Assembly (NCBI GenBank): GCA_000151295.1 | Contig: GG745350.1 | Span: 442,464 to 506,463, forward strand | Source: Allomyces macrogynus ATCC 38327 | Taxonomy: Eukaryota > Blastocladiomycota > Blastocladiomycetes > Blastocladiales > Blastocladiaceae | Direction of reading: 5' to 3' | DNA: 64,000 nucleotides | Shown here: one piece after another, positions 52,981 through 64,000 of the stretch | How the letters are laid out: each line of letters starts with the position of its first letter | Position numbering within the stretch: position 1 is the stretch's first letter | Notes under the pieces: model-generated | Databases searched by the model: none | What the model saw: the letters and a program-made list of their open reading frames with translations, nothing else | What the model was told of the DNA's origin: nothing | Translations under genes and position numbers: made by a program

Positions 52981-54602
52981 GGAGTTGGGAAACGCAGAGT
53001 CGGCACAGTTGTCGTCGTCGTTGCGCACGCCATAGGTAGACACCGTCGCATGCGCTCCATGCGATGTCCTGAGGTGAGGTGTGCCTTGTGCTGCTCGCTT
53101 TTGCCCCCCTTGCTTCTTGCAGACTGCAAGCCTGCAAGCCTGCAAGGCAAACCAGGACGGGCCAGGACATGTCCTCGACGAGTGCGAAAACAATTTATGT
53201 ACTTGCAGGTCCGAGTATTCCCGGCAAACTAGAGGAGCGGTTCATCAAGTCTTTTGGTCCGCAGTGCTTTCTGTGCGCCAGCCAGCAACGCTAGAATGAT
53301 GATGGAAGAATTTCCATACTTCCATTGGCGATGTTTGCCTGCACTCAACCTCCTGCACGCGCGCTGTGCGCACATGCAGTCGCGTGCGCAGTCGCGTGCA
53401 GCAGCAGCGTGCAGCAGCAGCGCGCAGCAGAGAGGTCGAGCGATACCAAATGCGCGCGTCTCCCCACCCTCCTGCACGCCTTCGTAGCAACTCTCAACAC
53501 TAGAAACTACCAAGAACCCGTTTGCCAACCATCGGCGCCTTGTCCAGCCGGCTCCACTGTCTGATCCGCCGCGTGTCCCCGATCAGCCACGTCCTTTTGC
53601 TCCTGATCGCTTTGCACTTGCTCTCCGGAGTCTTGGCCCTGATTACCCGTCCTGCCAATGAAGATTGGCGTCCGGCGGACGGCACGAATGGACAAGCCTG
53701 GCGACACTACGCCATCGCAGGTCGTTACCCTGCCCGAGCCCGGATATTTTGCTGTTTGTGGGCTGCGCGGGTGATCATTTTGTGCCCGTCATTGACGGCC
53801 AAGAACGACCGGGCCGGCGTAACCGCTGTGCATGAAGAAGTTGTAGACGGCTCATGTGGTGGGAAAGGTAGTGAGTGATCCGCAAGCAGTCTCGGCTCGC
53901 ACAGCGCAGTGTCGGTGCAGCTCTTTGCAGCGTAGCGTGCTTGAATACATAACAAAAAATTCAAATCTATTTTTGGAGTTGGCTTGAGCTCCTTGCAGCT
54001 GTCTGATCACGTCCGATCACCGAAGGGCCGACCGACAGAGGATCAGCAGAAACGATGCTTAAATTCGCTCAAATGCCACATCAATTGTAAGACGGCGTGA
54101 CCGCGTATATCACGCCGAATCATGCCTCAAAGTCGGTTGTCGACTGTTGTTCGGCTGTTGCCGTCTACTGGCACGCTGCCTCCGCTGCTGTCACGATGCT
54201 CATCGACGTCCTCCATCACGACGCGCCTGCGCCGCGTCGCGACTGACTGCAACACGCTCCATTCCGCTCAAGCACGAGCAAACTTTGCCGCGTCGGTCCA
54301 TCTGCGGCGTTTTCAGCTTAGTCGACTCTGGGCACCCAACGACGTCAAGGGCGACGGAACCCCTGGCAAGTCGCTGCAATACAAGCTCCACCCCTCACAA
54401 CTCTTTGCCCAGCCGGCAACTTGCTTCCTGCCCGCGCGCAGCCCGCGCTCCCAGCTCGCACCTCGCACAACGCGCCCTTTATTGAAGTGATTTCTCGCCC
54501 TCTGCACCTGGCGTGGTGACTTTGCGCCGCTCGTTTTAGTCCTCTTTCCCTTTGCGCCGCCCGTTTTTTTCCCCTTTCCTCTAACTTGTGCTCGCAGCCG
54601 GC
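52981..54602. other. Intergenic, CAG-rich patch, no gene recognised
   Basis: Holds a GCAG/CAG-rich patch at about 53396-53430, a possible leader for the hexosaminidase, and no frame with recognisable similarity. The stretch just before 54600 (CTCTAACTTGTGCTCGCAG) looks like a branch point plus 3' splice site, so a 5' untranslated exon of the next gene may lie in 54100-54550. Confidence 0.4.
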
Positions 54603-56262
54603 ATGAACGCTGCTGACCTCGGTTTCCAGCTGCACGGTACGGCGCTGCGGCTGACAACGCGCCCTCCGGACGCACCGGGGCCAGGGCCGTTGGCGTCGTC
54701 GTCGTCGCGTGCCGTGGGAATGCGACAAGCGTATTATGTACCGGCCGGCTCATACCCAAAGAACGTGGCCGCCGCCGCGTCGTTTCCGTGTAAGGGATTT
54801 GGCCCACCCCTGGGTCCGCCGCGACCAGCACCGGCTCGTGCTCCTGCACCTCGTTTCCAACCTTCTACGCGGACCCCGTACGCTGGTGCGAGTGCTCGAC
54901 CGAGTACAGCTCGGCCACGAACTGCAGCGACGACGGCAGCGCCTCGTCGTCATCCTCGAGATGATTCAGCGCTGGTTCCCGCACGCTCGCATCCCAGCCA
55001 CACCACCCCGCGGGACGGGTCCGGTCCCGCCGTCATACCAACCGCATGGGGCTCGACCCCGCGGCTCGCCGAAGCGACTGTACCGAGCGGTGATGCAGGG
55101 CCCCCAGCTGCACCATCCCCGCCCGCGTCTCGCCTGTCCGACTCGATGACGCGGCTCGTTCTCGAAGACGCGAGTCCGTCGCCGTCCCCACTCCCACCCG
55201 AACCGCTCGATTTCCGCGGTGCGCCCGCACCGAGTCCACCCGTCATCGCGCCGAATCCGGCCGCGCTCTCGTCGCTCCCGACCCCACCCTTGTCCCCGCA
55301 ACCCCCCGATCTCGTCCATGCGTCGTCGTCGTCGCTGCACCAAGAGCTGCGGCCCGAGCCAGAGTGCGCATTCCTGTTTTTGTATCTGCCATTTTTGATT
55401 TGCTCCCCAACCTGGGCGGTGATAGTGGCGATGCGGCATCACGCAGTCGCCGACCCATTTCGGCCCGCGTGCCGCCCGCACGGACCAAGACGGCGTCGAC
55501 GTCTACGAGTGGTGTACCGTCGACTCGCCCGCCAGCGTCGCGGTACTACGACCACAAGAGCGTCAAGCGGCAGACGTGCCGCAAGAACACGGAGCAGTGG
55601 GCCATGGAAACGATTGTGATTCGCCGTTTGCGGTACCTGGTCGACCACCTCGACGAACTCGGCGAGGAGCACTTGCCGCTGCTCAACACGCTAGAGGCAA
55701 GGTGCGCTGCCGCTTCTTCTCTCTTCGATCCTCATCTTTCGAACTCACGCCCGCTCTCCCCACCCACCTAGCGGCATCCGCCCAGACCAGCTACAGCTCT
55801 ACTTCCCGCACGTGCGCACCGTGCACGACCTGAAAGTTCACCTCGTCAACTTACTCAGCGACCGCGACCCGGACCACGTACGCCCGCACCGCACCGTCGC
55901 GCGCAGCCTCGCGGGGAGCGATCGGCCGCCGGGACCGCCGGCAGCACCACCCGTTGGGGTCACAGCAGGCCCGTCGCGACGGAACCACGGGCACACGAAG
56001 CCAGCATCGACGCCGCTCGAAGTCCTCAAGATCGTTGAGCAGTTTTACCCGATTCCGCGGTCGGCAGCGAATGCGGCGGCGGCCAAGTCTGCGGCCGGGT
56101 CCGACGGGAGGCTGGGACTCGCGACGGCGACGACGGGGGTGGGGGCGAGTGTGGGGGGACTGGGTGCGGCCACTTCGACCGGCGTGTGTGGCCTTCATGG
56201 AGGAATGGCAGCGGCACGGCATCGACTTGCTGGATGACTGGCGCGGTTTGATGCAGAATTAG
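54603..56262 (+). CDS. Unidentified helical protein; frame uncertain in several places
   Basis: Coding character is clear but split among frames. Segments: MNAADLGFQLHGTALRL (54603 on); VRDLAHPWVRRDQHRLVLL, then TLVRVLDRVQLGHELQ and RLVVILEMIQRWF in another frame (about 54795-54980), loosely like a RasGEF N-terminal helical domain; a Pro/Ser-rich linker (about 54985-55360); then YYDHKSVKRQTCRKNTEQWA and VIRRLRYLVDHLDELGEE. An intron at 55702-55771 (70 nt) joins LLNTLEASGIRPDQLQLYFP and VHDLKVHLVNLLSD. The end VAFMEEWQRHGIDLLDDW-type segment to the stop at 56262 needs another one-base shift beside a GGGGGG run near 56155. No family is assigned; the RasGEF-N likeness is weak. Confidence 0.4.
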
Positions 56263-56349
56263 TACACGTTGTGCTGCTGTCACTCTCGCTGGTTGCGAAC
56301 CATTTCCACAAACATACAAAATACAGGATCATTGATTGTTACAACCGCG

Positions 56350-56733
56350 TCAATCGTCATCGTCACTCGAACTCCCCTCCTCGTCCACCGGTGCGTACCC
56401 CAACCTCTCCGCCAACGACATGGGCCGCCTGGCGGCTGCGGGTGCAGACACGGGGGTCGGCGCGGATGAGGCCGCCAGAGCAGATGCAGGCGGAAGCACT
56501 TCTTCCAGCCCAAACCCGACGTCCTCAAACGGCTCCACTTCGCCCATCAATACGTCGCCGTCGCCAGGAGAAGGGGACCCGTTGACGGTCTTGTAGAAGG
56601 GGGTTGCCGAAGGACTGCGCACGTTGCGCTCGGAAGCAGGGGCAGAGGCCGGGGCGGTCGGGGGACGCGCAGCAGGCGGGGTTGGGGAGGGCGGAGGGCG
56701 GTAAATCCAGGGGAGGCGTTCGAGGACGTAGCG
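56350..56733 (-). CDS. Last exon of an unidentified gene
   Basis: 127 residues from a TTGTAG acceptor (exon start 56733): RYVLERLPWIYRPPPSP, then Pro/Ala-rich sequence, PFYKTVNGSPSPGDGDVLMG, EVEPFEDVGFGLEEVLPP, and MSLAERLGYAPVDEEG, ending in SSSDDDD. The end converges on the preceding plus-strand gene, only 87 nt away. An upstream exon should exist beyond 56760, ending in phase 0, but I could not place it. No family recognised. Confidence 0.4.
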   Translation of the reverse strand, partial: RYVLERLPWIYRPPPSPTPPAARPPTAPASAPASERNVRSPSATPFYKTVNGSPSPGDGDVLMGEVEPFEDVGFGLEEVLPPASALAASSAPTPVSAPAAARRPMSLAERLGYAPVDEEGSSSDDDD

Positions 56734-58849
56734 CTACAAGAGAAGAAGAGATATAAGCAACAGGTCGTGCCAGAGATGGGGAAGATAAGCGAGATCAAGT
56801 CGACCTGGTTTGAGGCATCGAAAACCAGGAAAACTTGCGTCGCATCACTGTCCTAAAGAATTCGAACGCGCAAAAAAATTGGCGATGGGATTTCATCATT
56901 ATGATCGTCATGTTCCGAGCCGAACAGATTGATGGTGGTCAATGGCAAGCTGGTACTCTGCTGGCTCTGATGACCTTGCACGACCGTCCTCTGAAAATAT
57001 CACATTTTCGGCATGGAAAAGATCACATTTTCGGTGTCGATTAGGCGCGTCATCTTCAAAGTTGCCGGAGCTGGCATCAGTCATCGCTACCATTTTGGAT
57101 GCGGTCCAGGTCGGCAGCGGACAGCGAGAGCGAGGCACCAAGTTCGACGGGGTAATCGAGTGCCGGCGCTGGTGGTAGGACCTCCATCGTTGAATCTTGT
57201 TCCAATGCGGCAAGTTGCGGGCTCGTCGTCGAATTATCGGCTCGCGAACGAGTTTGCAGTGGGCATTGTGACAGCGGCACGTTAAAATCGCGGGACTTCG
57301 GTTCCCCTGTGAAGGCGTTCGAGTCACTTGCACGCTGACGAGAGACGCGAGACAATTTGAGAGTGATTTGCGTGTTCATTCGTTTGCTGGCACGATCAAG
57401 CATCCCGCCAAGGTCAAATCATCATGGGTTTCGAGGTTGCTTGCGAAAATCAAAGACTGAATGTTCCGTTGGTAAATCGGCAAGTCTGGCTCGTGCTGGG
57501 CGTGACAGTTCAGTACATGGGTCAGAGGGGCTATCAGTTGAGTCTTGAGAACAAATGTGCCACTGCATCGTGGTCGTGGGGGGTATGGAGCTGGGATGCA
57601 GTGAAAGTAATCGGGTGTTACTAGCCGCGGCGGCTCTTGGGTCCTGTCTTGGTGATCGCGAGTCAATGGCAACGGTTTGCTGCGTCCAGCCAACTCCAGT
57701 CCTTTGTTGCTGTTTCCTGAATGTGAGCTGACGTGCAAACAGACAGTGCCACACCATGATCTGTCAATACAGAACGAATGCGAAATTTCCCCCAAAACCA
57801 GCATCAGCACACTTTTTTAATGAAGAACACCTCGGTAGCAGCATGGCAAACAAATGCAATAAAAAAAGAAACCATGAAGAGGCAAGAACAGGAAGCATCA
57901 ACGACTTGGGCTGAAAGTGCAAAGCTCACACTGGAGGACCGCAAGCCAGTCACGGCAGAGCGCGCCAAGCAACGGGCTGGCGACGGTGATAGCCTTGACA
58001 AGAGCCATGCATCAAGTTTTTTGAGGAATTCTTGGCAGCCAAACGTTGCAACGTCCACAGTCACAGAGCGAACAGAATCCGCTGGCAGCACAATTGTGTG
58101 TGGCCTTGCAGCCAGCGACAGTATGGGAAATGTGGACGTGCATCGTTGCCGCGAAATTGAGGGGTGAGTGAACGAGTCCCGCCACTGCGGTCCTGCCTTC
58201 AATGAGCAGTTCAGTAAGCACGAGCGGCACGAGCACATTTTCGGCGGAAACAAGCTCGGCAGTGGTGCCATACGACATACCGTCGCTTGGTGCTGACCCT
58301 GGCTTGGGGCTTGGAGATATAACAATCGCACCAAACCTATCTTCTTATCGGGGAAAGAGTAGTGCGGCTGACCTAGTTCTGGCGCACTTCTCTGCCCCCG
58401 ACGGCTGGGGACCTTGGCCACAGCGCGTTATGACCGCTGCAGGTGTAACAACAGCCTGTGTGCCACAGCCAGGTAATGTCGGGGTCCAGTCCAGTCGTTT
58501 TGCTCGGCTTGTTGATGGTGCCCATTGCGCGGTTGTTTTTGCGTTGCGCTGCTGACTATATTTAACTCAAGATCTTCCAGTCGCGCCATCGCGAGCAGCA
58601 AAATCCTGCGCGGCGTCTAGGTTGTCAACACAGTGGGTGCACACTCCTTGCTTAGGCAACTCAGAGACCAGCGACCGCGCAGTGTATCCTGTGCAATGCA
58701 GGACACGAGCCGGATTGACATTCCACAAAGCACGCGTTGTAAACCCATAAATACACTTGAAACTTTGGATGATAAAACGCCGCCCCAAAAACATCACGCG
58801 AAAACTTAACACCGAAGCAATTCAACCGCTCGCGCGCTCGCCCGATCAA
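56734..58849. other. Low-GC region, no gene established
   Basis: About 2.1 kb. A minus-strand scrap at about 57077-57140 (PPAPALDYPVELGASLSLSA) reads like protein but has no context. The rest (57300-58560) is lower in GC with unrelated short frames. It should contain the upstream exon(s) of the 56350-56733 gene. Confidence 0.35.
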
Positions 58850-61800
58850 TCACAATGCCGAATCGAGCGCGTTACTCTCATCAAACAAACTGCCGTAATC
58901 CTCGTCCTCGTCCGCGCCGCCGCTGTGACCCGCCACCGACTGCGGCGCGATCATGACCTTGTTGACGGCCGTGACTGCCGCGCTCTTCTGCAGCTTGCCG
59001 CGATCACCAACGGCGCCGTGCACGAGCGGTGCGAGCAGACCATGGACGGCCTTTTCGCGGTCGGCATCGGTCTTGTAGGTCGGCCACATTTGCGCGAAGA
59101 GCTGTTCGGTAGAGAAAGAGCGCACGGTCAGCCGAACGAATTTTGACCGAAAACGAATGCAATCATAACGTACCGTCAACGATGCCTGCGGCACCCCCTC
59201 CTCGAGCAGCGTCTGCAGCACCATTTCGCGACTCGGCGAACTCATTGGCCCGACCAAAACCTGCGAGAGGAACCCAAACATCAAATCGGCCAATTCGGCG
59301 TGCGCCGGATGCTTGAGCCCCGCCAGGACCCCACGCACGACAAACGTGGCCAAAACCGGATGATGCGCCTGCGTGAAGTGCGGCAAAAGTGCCTTGAGCA
59401 CCTGCAGCGCCTTGGCAACGGCCGCGGGCTCGCCGCACCGGAACATGGACAGCAGCGCAAAAACCACGGCCTCGAGCAGCGTCACGTTCGCGCGCTCAAA
59501 CACGAATTCGGCGAGCCCAGGCTCCGCGTGCGCTTGTTTCCGGTTCTGCACGAACCAGACACTCAGCATGTCCATGAACCCGACCGTCAAAGAGCGGAGT
59601 TGCCGGTCGTGCACGATTTCGGCAGTCAGGCCCTTCCCCTCGCCGGTGCCCTCGTCTTCGTCGTCGTCTTCGCCGTCACTTCCGGCATCCTGCGCCGACT
59701 CGCCCGTGAGCGTGAGCGTGTGCTGCGTCCACTCCTTGGTGAGCCGGTCGACAACAAACTTGCAGAGTTCCGGGACGATGGGGAGGACGACGGTCGCGCG
59801 TGCCGACGCGGGACAGTGCACGACGAGCGGTTCGACAAAGCACCGCAGGAGCGCAGCAAGGTGCCGGTTCTCGACAGTGGCAACGTTGGCGAAGACAGCT
59901 TGGATCGTGTGCTGCGCGATGTTGGGGATCGCATAGAATGGCGGGCGCAGAAGGTGGCCGAGGAGCGTGTATCTGGAGATGAATGGCGCGGTGTTAGTGT
60001 TCGTCCGCTCCATTTCGTGCCAGGCGAACGAGAAACACGTACGCGTTGGGCTTGATCTGCTCCATCCACATTTGGATCTTGAGCAGCTGGTGGTCGGCCG
60101 GCGTCTGCGGCGCCCCACTCCCCTGTTGTTCTGTTATCAATCGTCAGCTCCACCACGCTCCCCACATTCAAATACCCAAACCGGACAGCGTACGCAAGTA
60201 TGCCTGCTTGATATACACCGGAATATCCTGCAACGCCTTGACGAGCGGCACCGCCTTGGCGACCTGCGGGTCGGTCAACGCGTGCGCCGCCTGAATCACG
60301 CCCATGACGCGCTGTGCGACCTCGACCACATACCCGTCGAGCACCGCCGGGAACCAACTCGCCCTCGCGCGCTTGAAGACCGCATTCAACGTGACCATTG
60401 GCAGCATGATCTGCGACCGGTGCTGCCGGTGATCCGCGTGCGGGTCGCACAGTGCGACCAGCGCCTCGGCCGTCGGCACGAATTCGCGCACGTCGCTGGA
60501 AAACTGTGAGACGAGCGGGTCCAACAACACGCGCGTGCGCGCAACGCGTTCGGGAATCTCGTCGGCGCGCGGGTTCGCGCGGTAGGCGTGTCGGTCGAGC
60601 GTGGTCGTGTGGACAATGGCGACGAACAAGCATTCGATCACATGGCATTTCTCGGCGTACGGCAGCTGCGTGGCCACTTTTTCAATGTCGGCCGACAGGG
60701 CGAGGACGAGGTCCGGCACGGCGAGGGCGACGCGCGACAACTGGCCGAGCATCGCGTACCGCACTTGCCGGTCATCGGTCGAGTAATTGATCATGGTCTC
60801 GAGCAAGGGCAACAGCGGCGCCATGTCCTGCCCGATCGCGCCGACACAGTGCGAAGCCGACCGGGTTAGCGTCAGGACCTGTTGCGAGTCGCGGTCGGCC
60901 GCGGCCTGCGCAAGCCGCGACAGCAGGTACTGGTAGATTTGCCGAAGGGCGGCCGCATCCTTGAGCATGCCCTGCGCACCGGCGTCAATCAGGGCGAGCA
61001 CGCCCTGCAAGTGCGTGCCGGCCGTGAGCTGCGTGAGCGTCCATTGTGCGGCAGCGGTCGGGGCCATGGTGGCCACGAGCTTGACGACCGTCTGCGTGTG
61101 GCTCTTGAGTGCAGTTTCGGCGCGCTCGCGGTGCTTTTTGTTCGGGAACTCGTCGGAGGACGCTTTCTGGAGCCAAATAGCGGTGAGCATTCGCATCATG
61201 GTGGAGAGAACCGAGACGATCGCAACGTACCCGCTCAAACGTGACAATCGCCTTTTCCAAGACGCACGGCAGCGCTTCCAAGATGGGCGCCGACTAGAAA
61301 ATTCAAAACAACCGTCAGTCCCATCCCACGCCACATACAGACATGCAGCCGCTTTAACGTACCTCCTTCAAGTACGGATGCTTGAGCGCCGTTAACCAGA
61401 ACGAGACAATCGACGTCGACAGCGTGACCGACGGATGTTGCTGCAACTCCAACAGCGTCGAGATATACGCCGCCAACCGCGCCGGAATCCACGTCACGTT
61501 GGCTTTTGCACACACTTGCCGGACACCGACATCCACAATCGCCTGCACGAGCAACTTCATCACATCAAACGCATCCGTATCGTTCTGGTCGAGCGCGATC
61601 AGCGTCTGTACGACGAGCGCGACCATCCCGCCGTCCAGGAACGGCTCAAACAAGGTCTGCACTTCGCCCGGCTGCGGGTAGTTGCGCGCACAGACCAGGT
61701 ACAGCGTCTCGGCCGCCGCGTACTGCACCTGGAGAGCCGACTTTGCCGCAGGCAAAAGTTGCGCGAGACCCATGATCAATCCGGCCTGCGCCATCAACTT

Positions 61801-62707
61801 TGCGCTGATCCACGGGACCATGGCCGCGAGCGCGTGCAGTGCCGCGACAGCGAGCGGCGCCGACTCGCGCGTCGGACCGTGCACGACGACCGGGTGCAGG
61901 AACATGACGGTCGCGAGAAACCAGCCAACGCGGCCCTGTTCGCCCGGCACGTACTCGACTTCCTTGATTTTGGTGCCCGCCTGGAAGGGTTTCAGGTCGC
62001 GCGCGAGCTCTTGCGCGTAGAGATCGTCCGAGAGGACAATCGAGTTGACAGCTTTCATGAGCACTCGTTTGCGCGTGAGCACGACTTCGTCGGAAAAGTC
62101 CACGTCGTAGATGTCTTGCACGAGGCCGGTGAGCACAAGGAAGACGAGTTCCTTGTGCGTCAGCTAGATAATGTCTCAGTTCGATCAGTTCTCGCCACCC
62201 CGACCTCCACAAAGAACACACGGAAACGTACCGACGCGGCGAACATGGTCGTCAACACCCTGTTCAAATCCCACGTCTGCGGCCACTCGCGCTTCGCGAC
62301 TTCCACAATCACCGCCGCCAATTTGGTCTTGAGCAAATTGGACTCGCCCGCGGCACTCATTCCCTCGGTCGCGAGCCGCTCGAGCGCGTTGACGGCCGCA
62401 GCACGGGCATCCGGCGAATGCGAGCTCCACGCGTACCGCACCTGGTGCTCGAGACACTTGAGCCCAAAGAAGCGAACACGCTGATCGTGCCCCGCGGCGG
62501 CGGGCGAGAGCGCAAAGCCGACGGCGAGCGCCGATGGGGATTCGGTTACTTGGTTGAGGAGCTATCAGAGGCGGGATCGTCAGTCTCGAGGGCAAAGAAC
62601 AGCGTGAGCGGGAAGGGGGATAGCCGCACGTCGAACGTGGCACGACGCTGCTCCGGCGTTGCCGTCGGGCTCAGCTGCACTTGAAGCGCCTGCATAATCT
62701 CAGCCAT
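58850..62707 (-). CDS. XPO5: Exportin-5 (Msn5/XPO5-like karyopherin)
   Basis: Eight exons, minus strand: 62707-62630, 62561-62232, 62163-61363, 61293-61231, 61166-60176, 60130-60043, 59972-59174, 59101-58850; 1133 residues; all phases agree. HEAT-repeat karyopherin. The N-terminus RRATFDLLNQVTESPSALA and RFFGLKCLEHQVRYAW is the importin-beta N-terminal pattern; AVIVEVAKREWPQTW matches exportin-5 (VEMIKREWPQHW). Near the C-terminus, LAALLRCFVEPLVVHCP and VVDRLTKEWTQH match XPO5 (LRVFVKPLVLFCP; RLSQKW), followed by an acidic loop. It would export RNA-binding cargo or phosphoproteins with RanGTP; yeast Msn5 exports phosphorylated transcription factors. Intron 5 is only 45 nt. The C-terminal acidic tail ends FDESNALDSAL. 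Confidence 0.9.
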
Positions 62708-63412
62708 GGCTGTGTACATCAACGAAGAGGAGCAGCAGCACGATAAGTGAATTTATCCGTGCTCGAGTGATCGCTGATCCCTGGATCCCTGGCGCAGTAA
62801 CCGCCCGTACCCGCGTCGGCGGACGGCGCGCCACTTGCAGCCATCATGACAGGGTTGTTCAAGGGTCGGGGAACGGCGTTGGTACTCGGAGCTTGGTGGC
62901 GTGTCGGTTCAGGGACCGTCGGGTAGAGCTCGAAGAGGATTTCGGTCCAAACTGTTGTCGGCACGCTGTTGAGACGAACGTCAATCCCTTGCAGCAAGTT
63001 CCGGCTTGTCGGCGCGGCGATATAAGGACGTTCTCCTCGCGCTCGAAGATGTGGTGGGTGACGCACTTGAAGATCAAGGATCAAGGCACGGCGAGGCAAA
63101 GATGCTGCTGATCACTGGACGCAAGTCATTCAACTTCCTTGACGGCCCAAACGTCGTTGGCTCAACCAAAAAACAAGAACGAAAAACACGATAAATTATT
63201 GGCGACGCATAGATATCCACGAACGAAACGGCAAGCGCGCGCGGGCACGAAGCGCCGCGACGCGCAAACGACATTAATTTCAGCAAGCTGCCGCTGGTAA
63301 GGTAATAAATTGCGGAGGCCATGCGGCATCAGACAAGAATAACGGAAACAAACGGGACAACATCAAGCAACATCAAATCATGACCACGGGCCGGACCAAC
63401 TTGTCTTGGTGC
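62708..63412. other. Intergenic: XPO5 promoter and 3' flank of the ALY/REF gene
   Basis: No gene recognised. AT-rich patches (for example TAAATTATT near 63192) and GGTAATAAATTG at about 63299-63310 lie in the 3' flank of the minus-strand gene's neighbour region. Confidence 0.4.
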
Positions 63413-63788
63413 TTAGTCGGTCATCATGGCGTCGCCGCCCGTCGGCACGACCGCCGGGGCAGTGGCAGCGGGCTACGTGATCATCAACATCGCGTTGGGG
63501 TCAGGATATTGTGCGGCGCACAGAACGTAAGAGCGAGCTTGGGCACGTACCATGCGCTGCGCCATGTACGCCTCGAGGTCTTGGTCGAGGTCACCGGCCG
63601 ACTTGGGCGCCGCGCGCTCAGCGCGTTCGGCACGTTCCGGACGGTCAGCACCCGGCACGCGCGAATCGCGGCCACGGCCACCGCGGCGGCCGCGACGGCG
63701 CGAACCCTCCGAGTCCTTGGGCGCCGACGACGACGACGGCGTGGCCGCGCGCGCGGGCGCAGCGGCAGCGACGGTGCGGGTCACGGCG
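63413..63788 (-). CDS. C-terminal part of an ALY/REF (THO subunit 4/Yra1)-type mRNA export factor, 5' part beyond the window
   Basis: Two exons: 63788-63551 and 63472-63413, minus strand, joined by a 78-nt GTACGT intron. The acceptor at 63789 shows that earlier exons lie to the right; the RRM is not in view. The visible part has RRRGRRGGRGRDSR (RGG-type RNA binding), then DLDQDLEAYMAQRM, the C-terminal helix by which ALY/REF and Chtop/FoP proteins bind the DEAD-box helicase UAP56/Sub2, and a short tail ending GDAMMTD. Role: mRNA packaging and export with TREX. Alternative: an FoP-domain protein without an RRM. Confidence 0.65.
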
Positions 63789-64000
63789 CTGCGAGAGTAA
63801 TAAAGCGAGCGGACGGACAGGCGTCAGGAACGTGTGAACGGGACGGATTGCGGCAGCAAGGTCGGGAGTCAGCGATCGACGACGGTGACGGCCTCAAACA
63901 GTGTGAAAAAACCGTCTGGTCGACATGGAAGTCGCCAACGGGCTCACAAGCAAGTCACCGCCGAGTGCAAGAGCAAGTGGGCCTTGCCAACGGCCGGCCG
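63789..64000. other. Probable intron(s) and upstream exon of the ALY/REF gene
   Basis: On the minus strand a 3' splice site (pyrimidine-rich, TCGCAG) ends at 63789, and a possible donor (GTGACTT) follows sequence reading AVGKAHLLLHSA near 63950-64000. The exon assignment is tentative. Confidence 0.35.

Noticed and set aside
54313..54849. Lys/Arg-rich minus-strand frame before the helical protein
   Set aside because: It comes from a pyrimidine-rich tract that better fits a plus-strand splice acceptor.
1..64000. CRISPR arrays, rRNA, prophage or insertion sequences
   Set aside because: No regular spacer-repeat array, rRNA core or transposase was seen; the window is eukaryotic nuclear DNA.

Overview
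The window reads as nuclear DNA of an early-diverging, zoosporic (flagellated) fungus, most like the Blastocladiomycota (Allomyces/Catenaria type). This is inference from gene content and style; no taxonomic search was possible. The support is: GC-rich coding sequence with strong G/C third positions; short spliceosomal introns (mostly 60-100 nt); typical fungal genes (vacuolar proteinase A, the VTC4 polyphosphate polymerase, fungal mitoribosomal Mrp51); and a homologue of C11orf65/MFI, which yeasts are not known to carry and which I associate with flagellated or animal lineages.

Layout. 1-1.2 kb: broken large-GTPase remnant with Cys/His-rich modules. 2.3-9.1 kb: three minus-strand genes (disordered protein, Mrp51-like, very large cyclin-box protein). 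10.3 kb: tRNA-Arg(CCG). 10.6-11.6 kb: frame-broken gene. 12.0-13.8 kb: PPPDE-PUL protein (6 exons). 14.6-19.0 kb: zinc-finger/RS protein (6 exons). 19.3-21.8 kb: two-TM sensor-like protein. 21.9-24.3 kb: decayed coding sequence. 24.3-25.5 kb: ribosomal protein L27. 25.9-28.7 kb: small TM protein, THOC5-like protein, cystinosin. 28.7-30.5 kb: low-GC gene desert with an F-box scrap. 30.5-31.5 kb: Nse3/MAGE. 32.2-33.8 kb: F-box-like LRR protein. 33.8-36.2 kb: repeats, a proteinase A relic and an unresolved gene. 36.2-43.1 kb: PEP4, an ING-type PHD protein and VTC4. 43.6-46.2 kb: MFI homologue interrupted by a 758-nt assembly gap. 46.6-50.4 kb: F-box/R3H protein and a three-exon unknown. 50.9-53.0 kb: GH20 hexosaminidase. 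54.6-56.7 kb: two unresolved genes. 58.9-62.7 kb: exportin-5 (8 exons). 63.4 kb to the edge: 3' end of an ALY/REF-type mRNA export factor.

The genes do not form one operon-like system; this is an ordinary eukaryotic mosaic. Themes do recur. RNA export is represented by THOC5-like, ALY/REF and exportin-5. Vacuole/lysosome function is represented by PEP4, cystinosin, VTC4 and hexosaminidase. Chromatin and genome maintenance are represented by ING and Nse3. F-box-like sequences appear three times. I resolved about 45 introns by frame and homology; about 20 start with GTACG, an unusually uniform 5' splice site. Several apparent frameshifts lie beside G/C homopolymers and may be sequencing errors rather than gene decay. 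I found no CRISPR array, rRNA or intact transposon.
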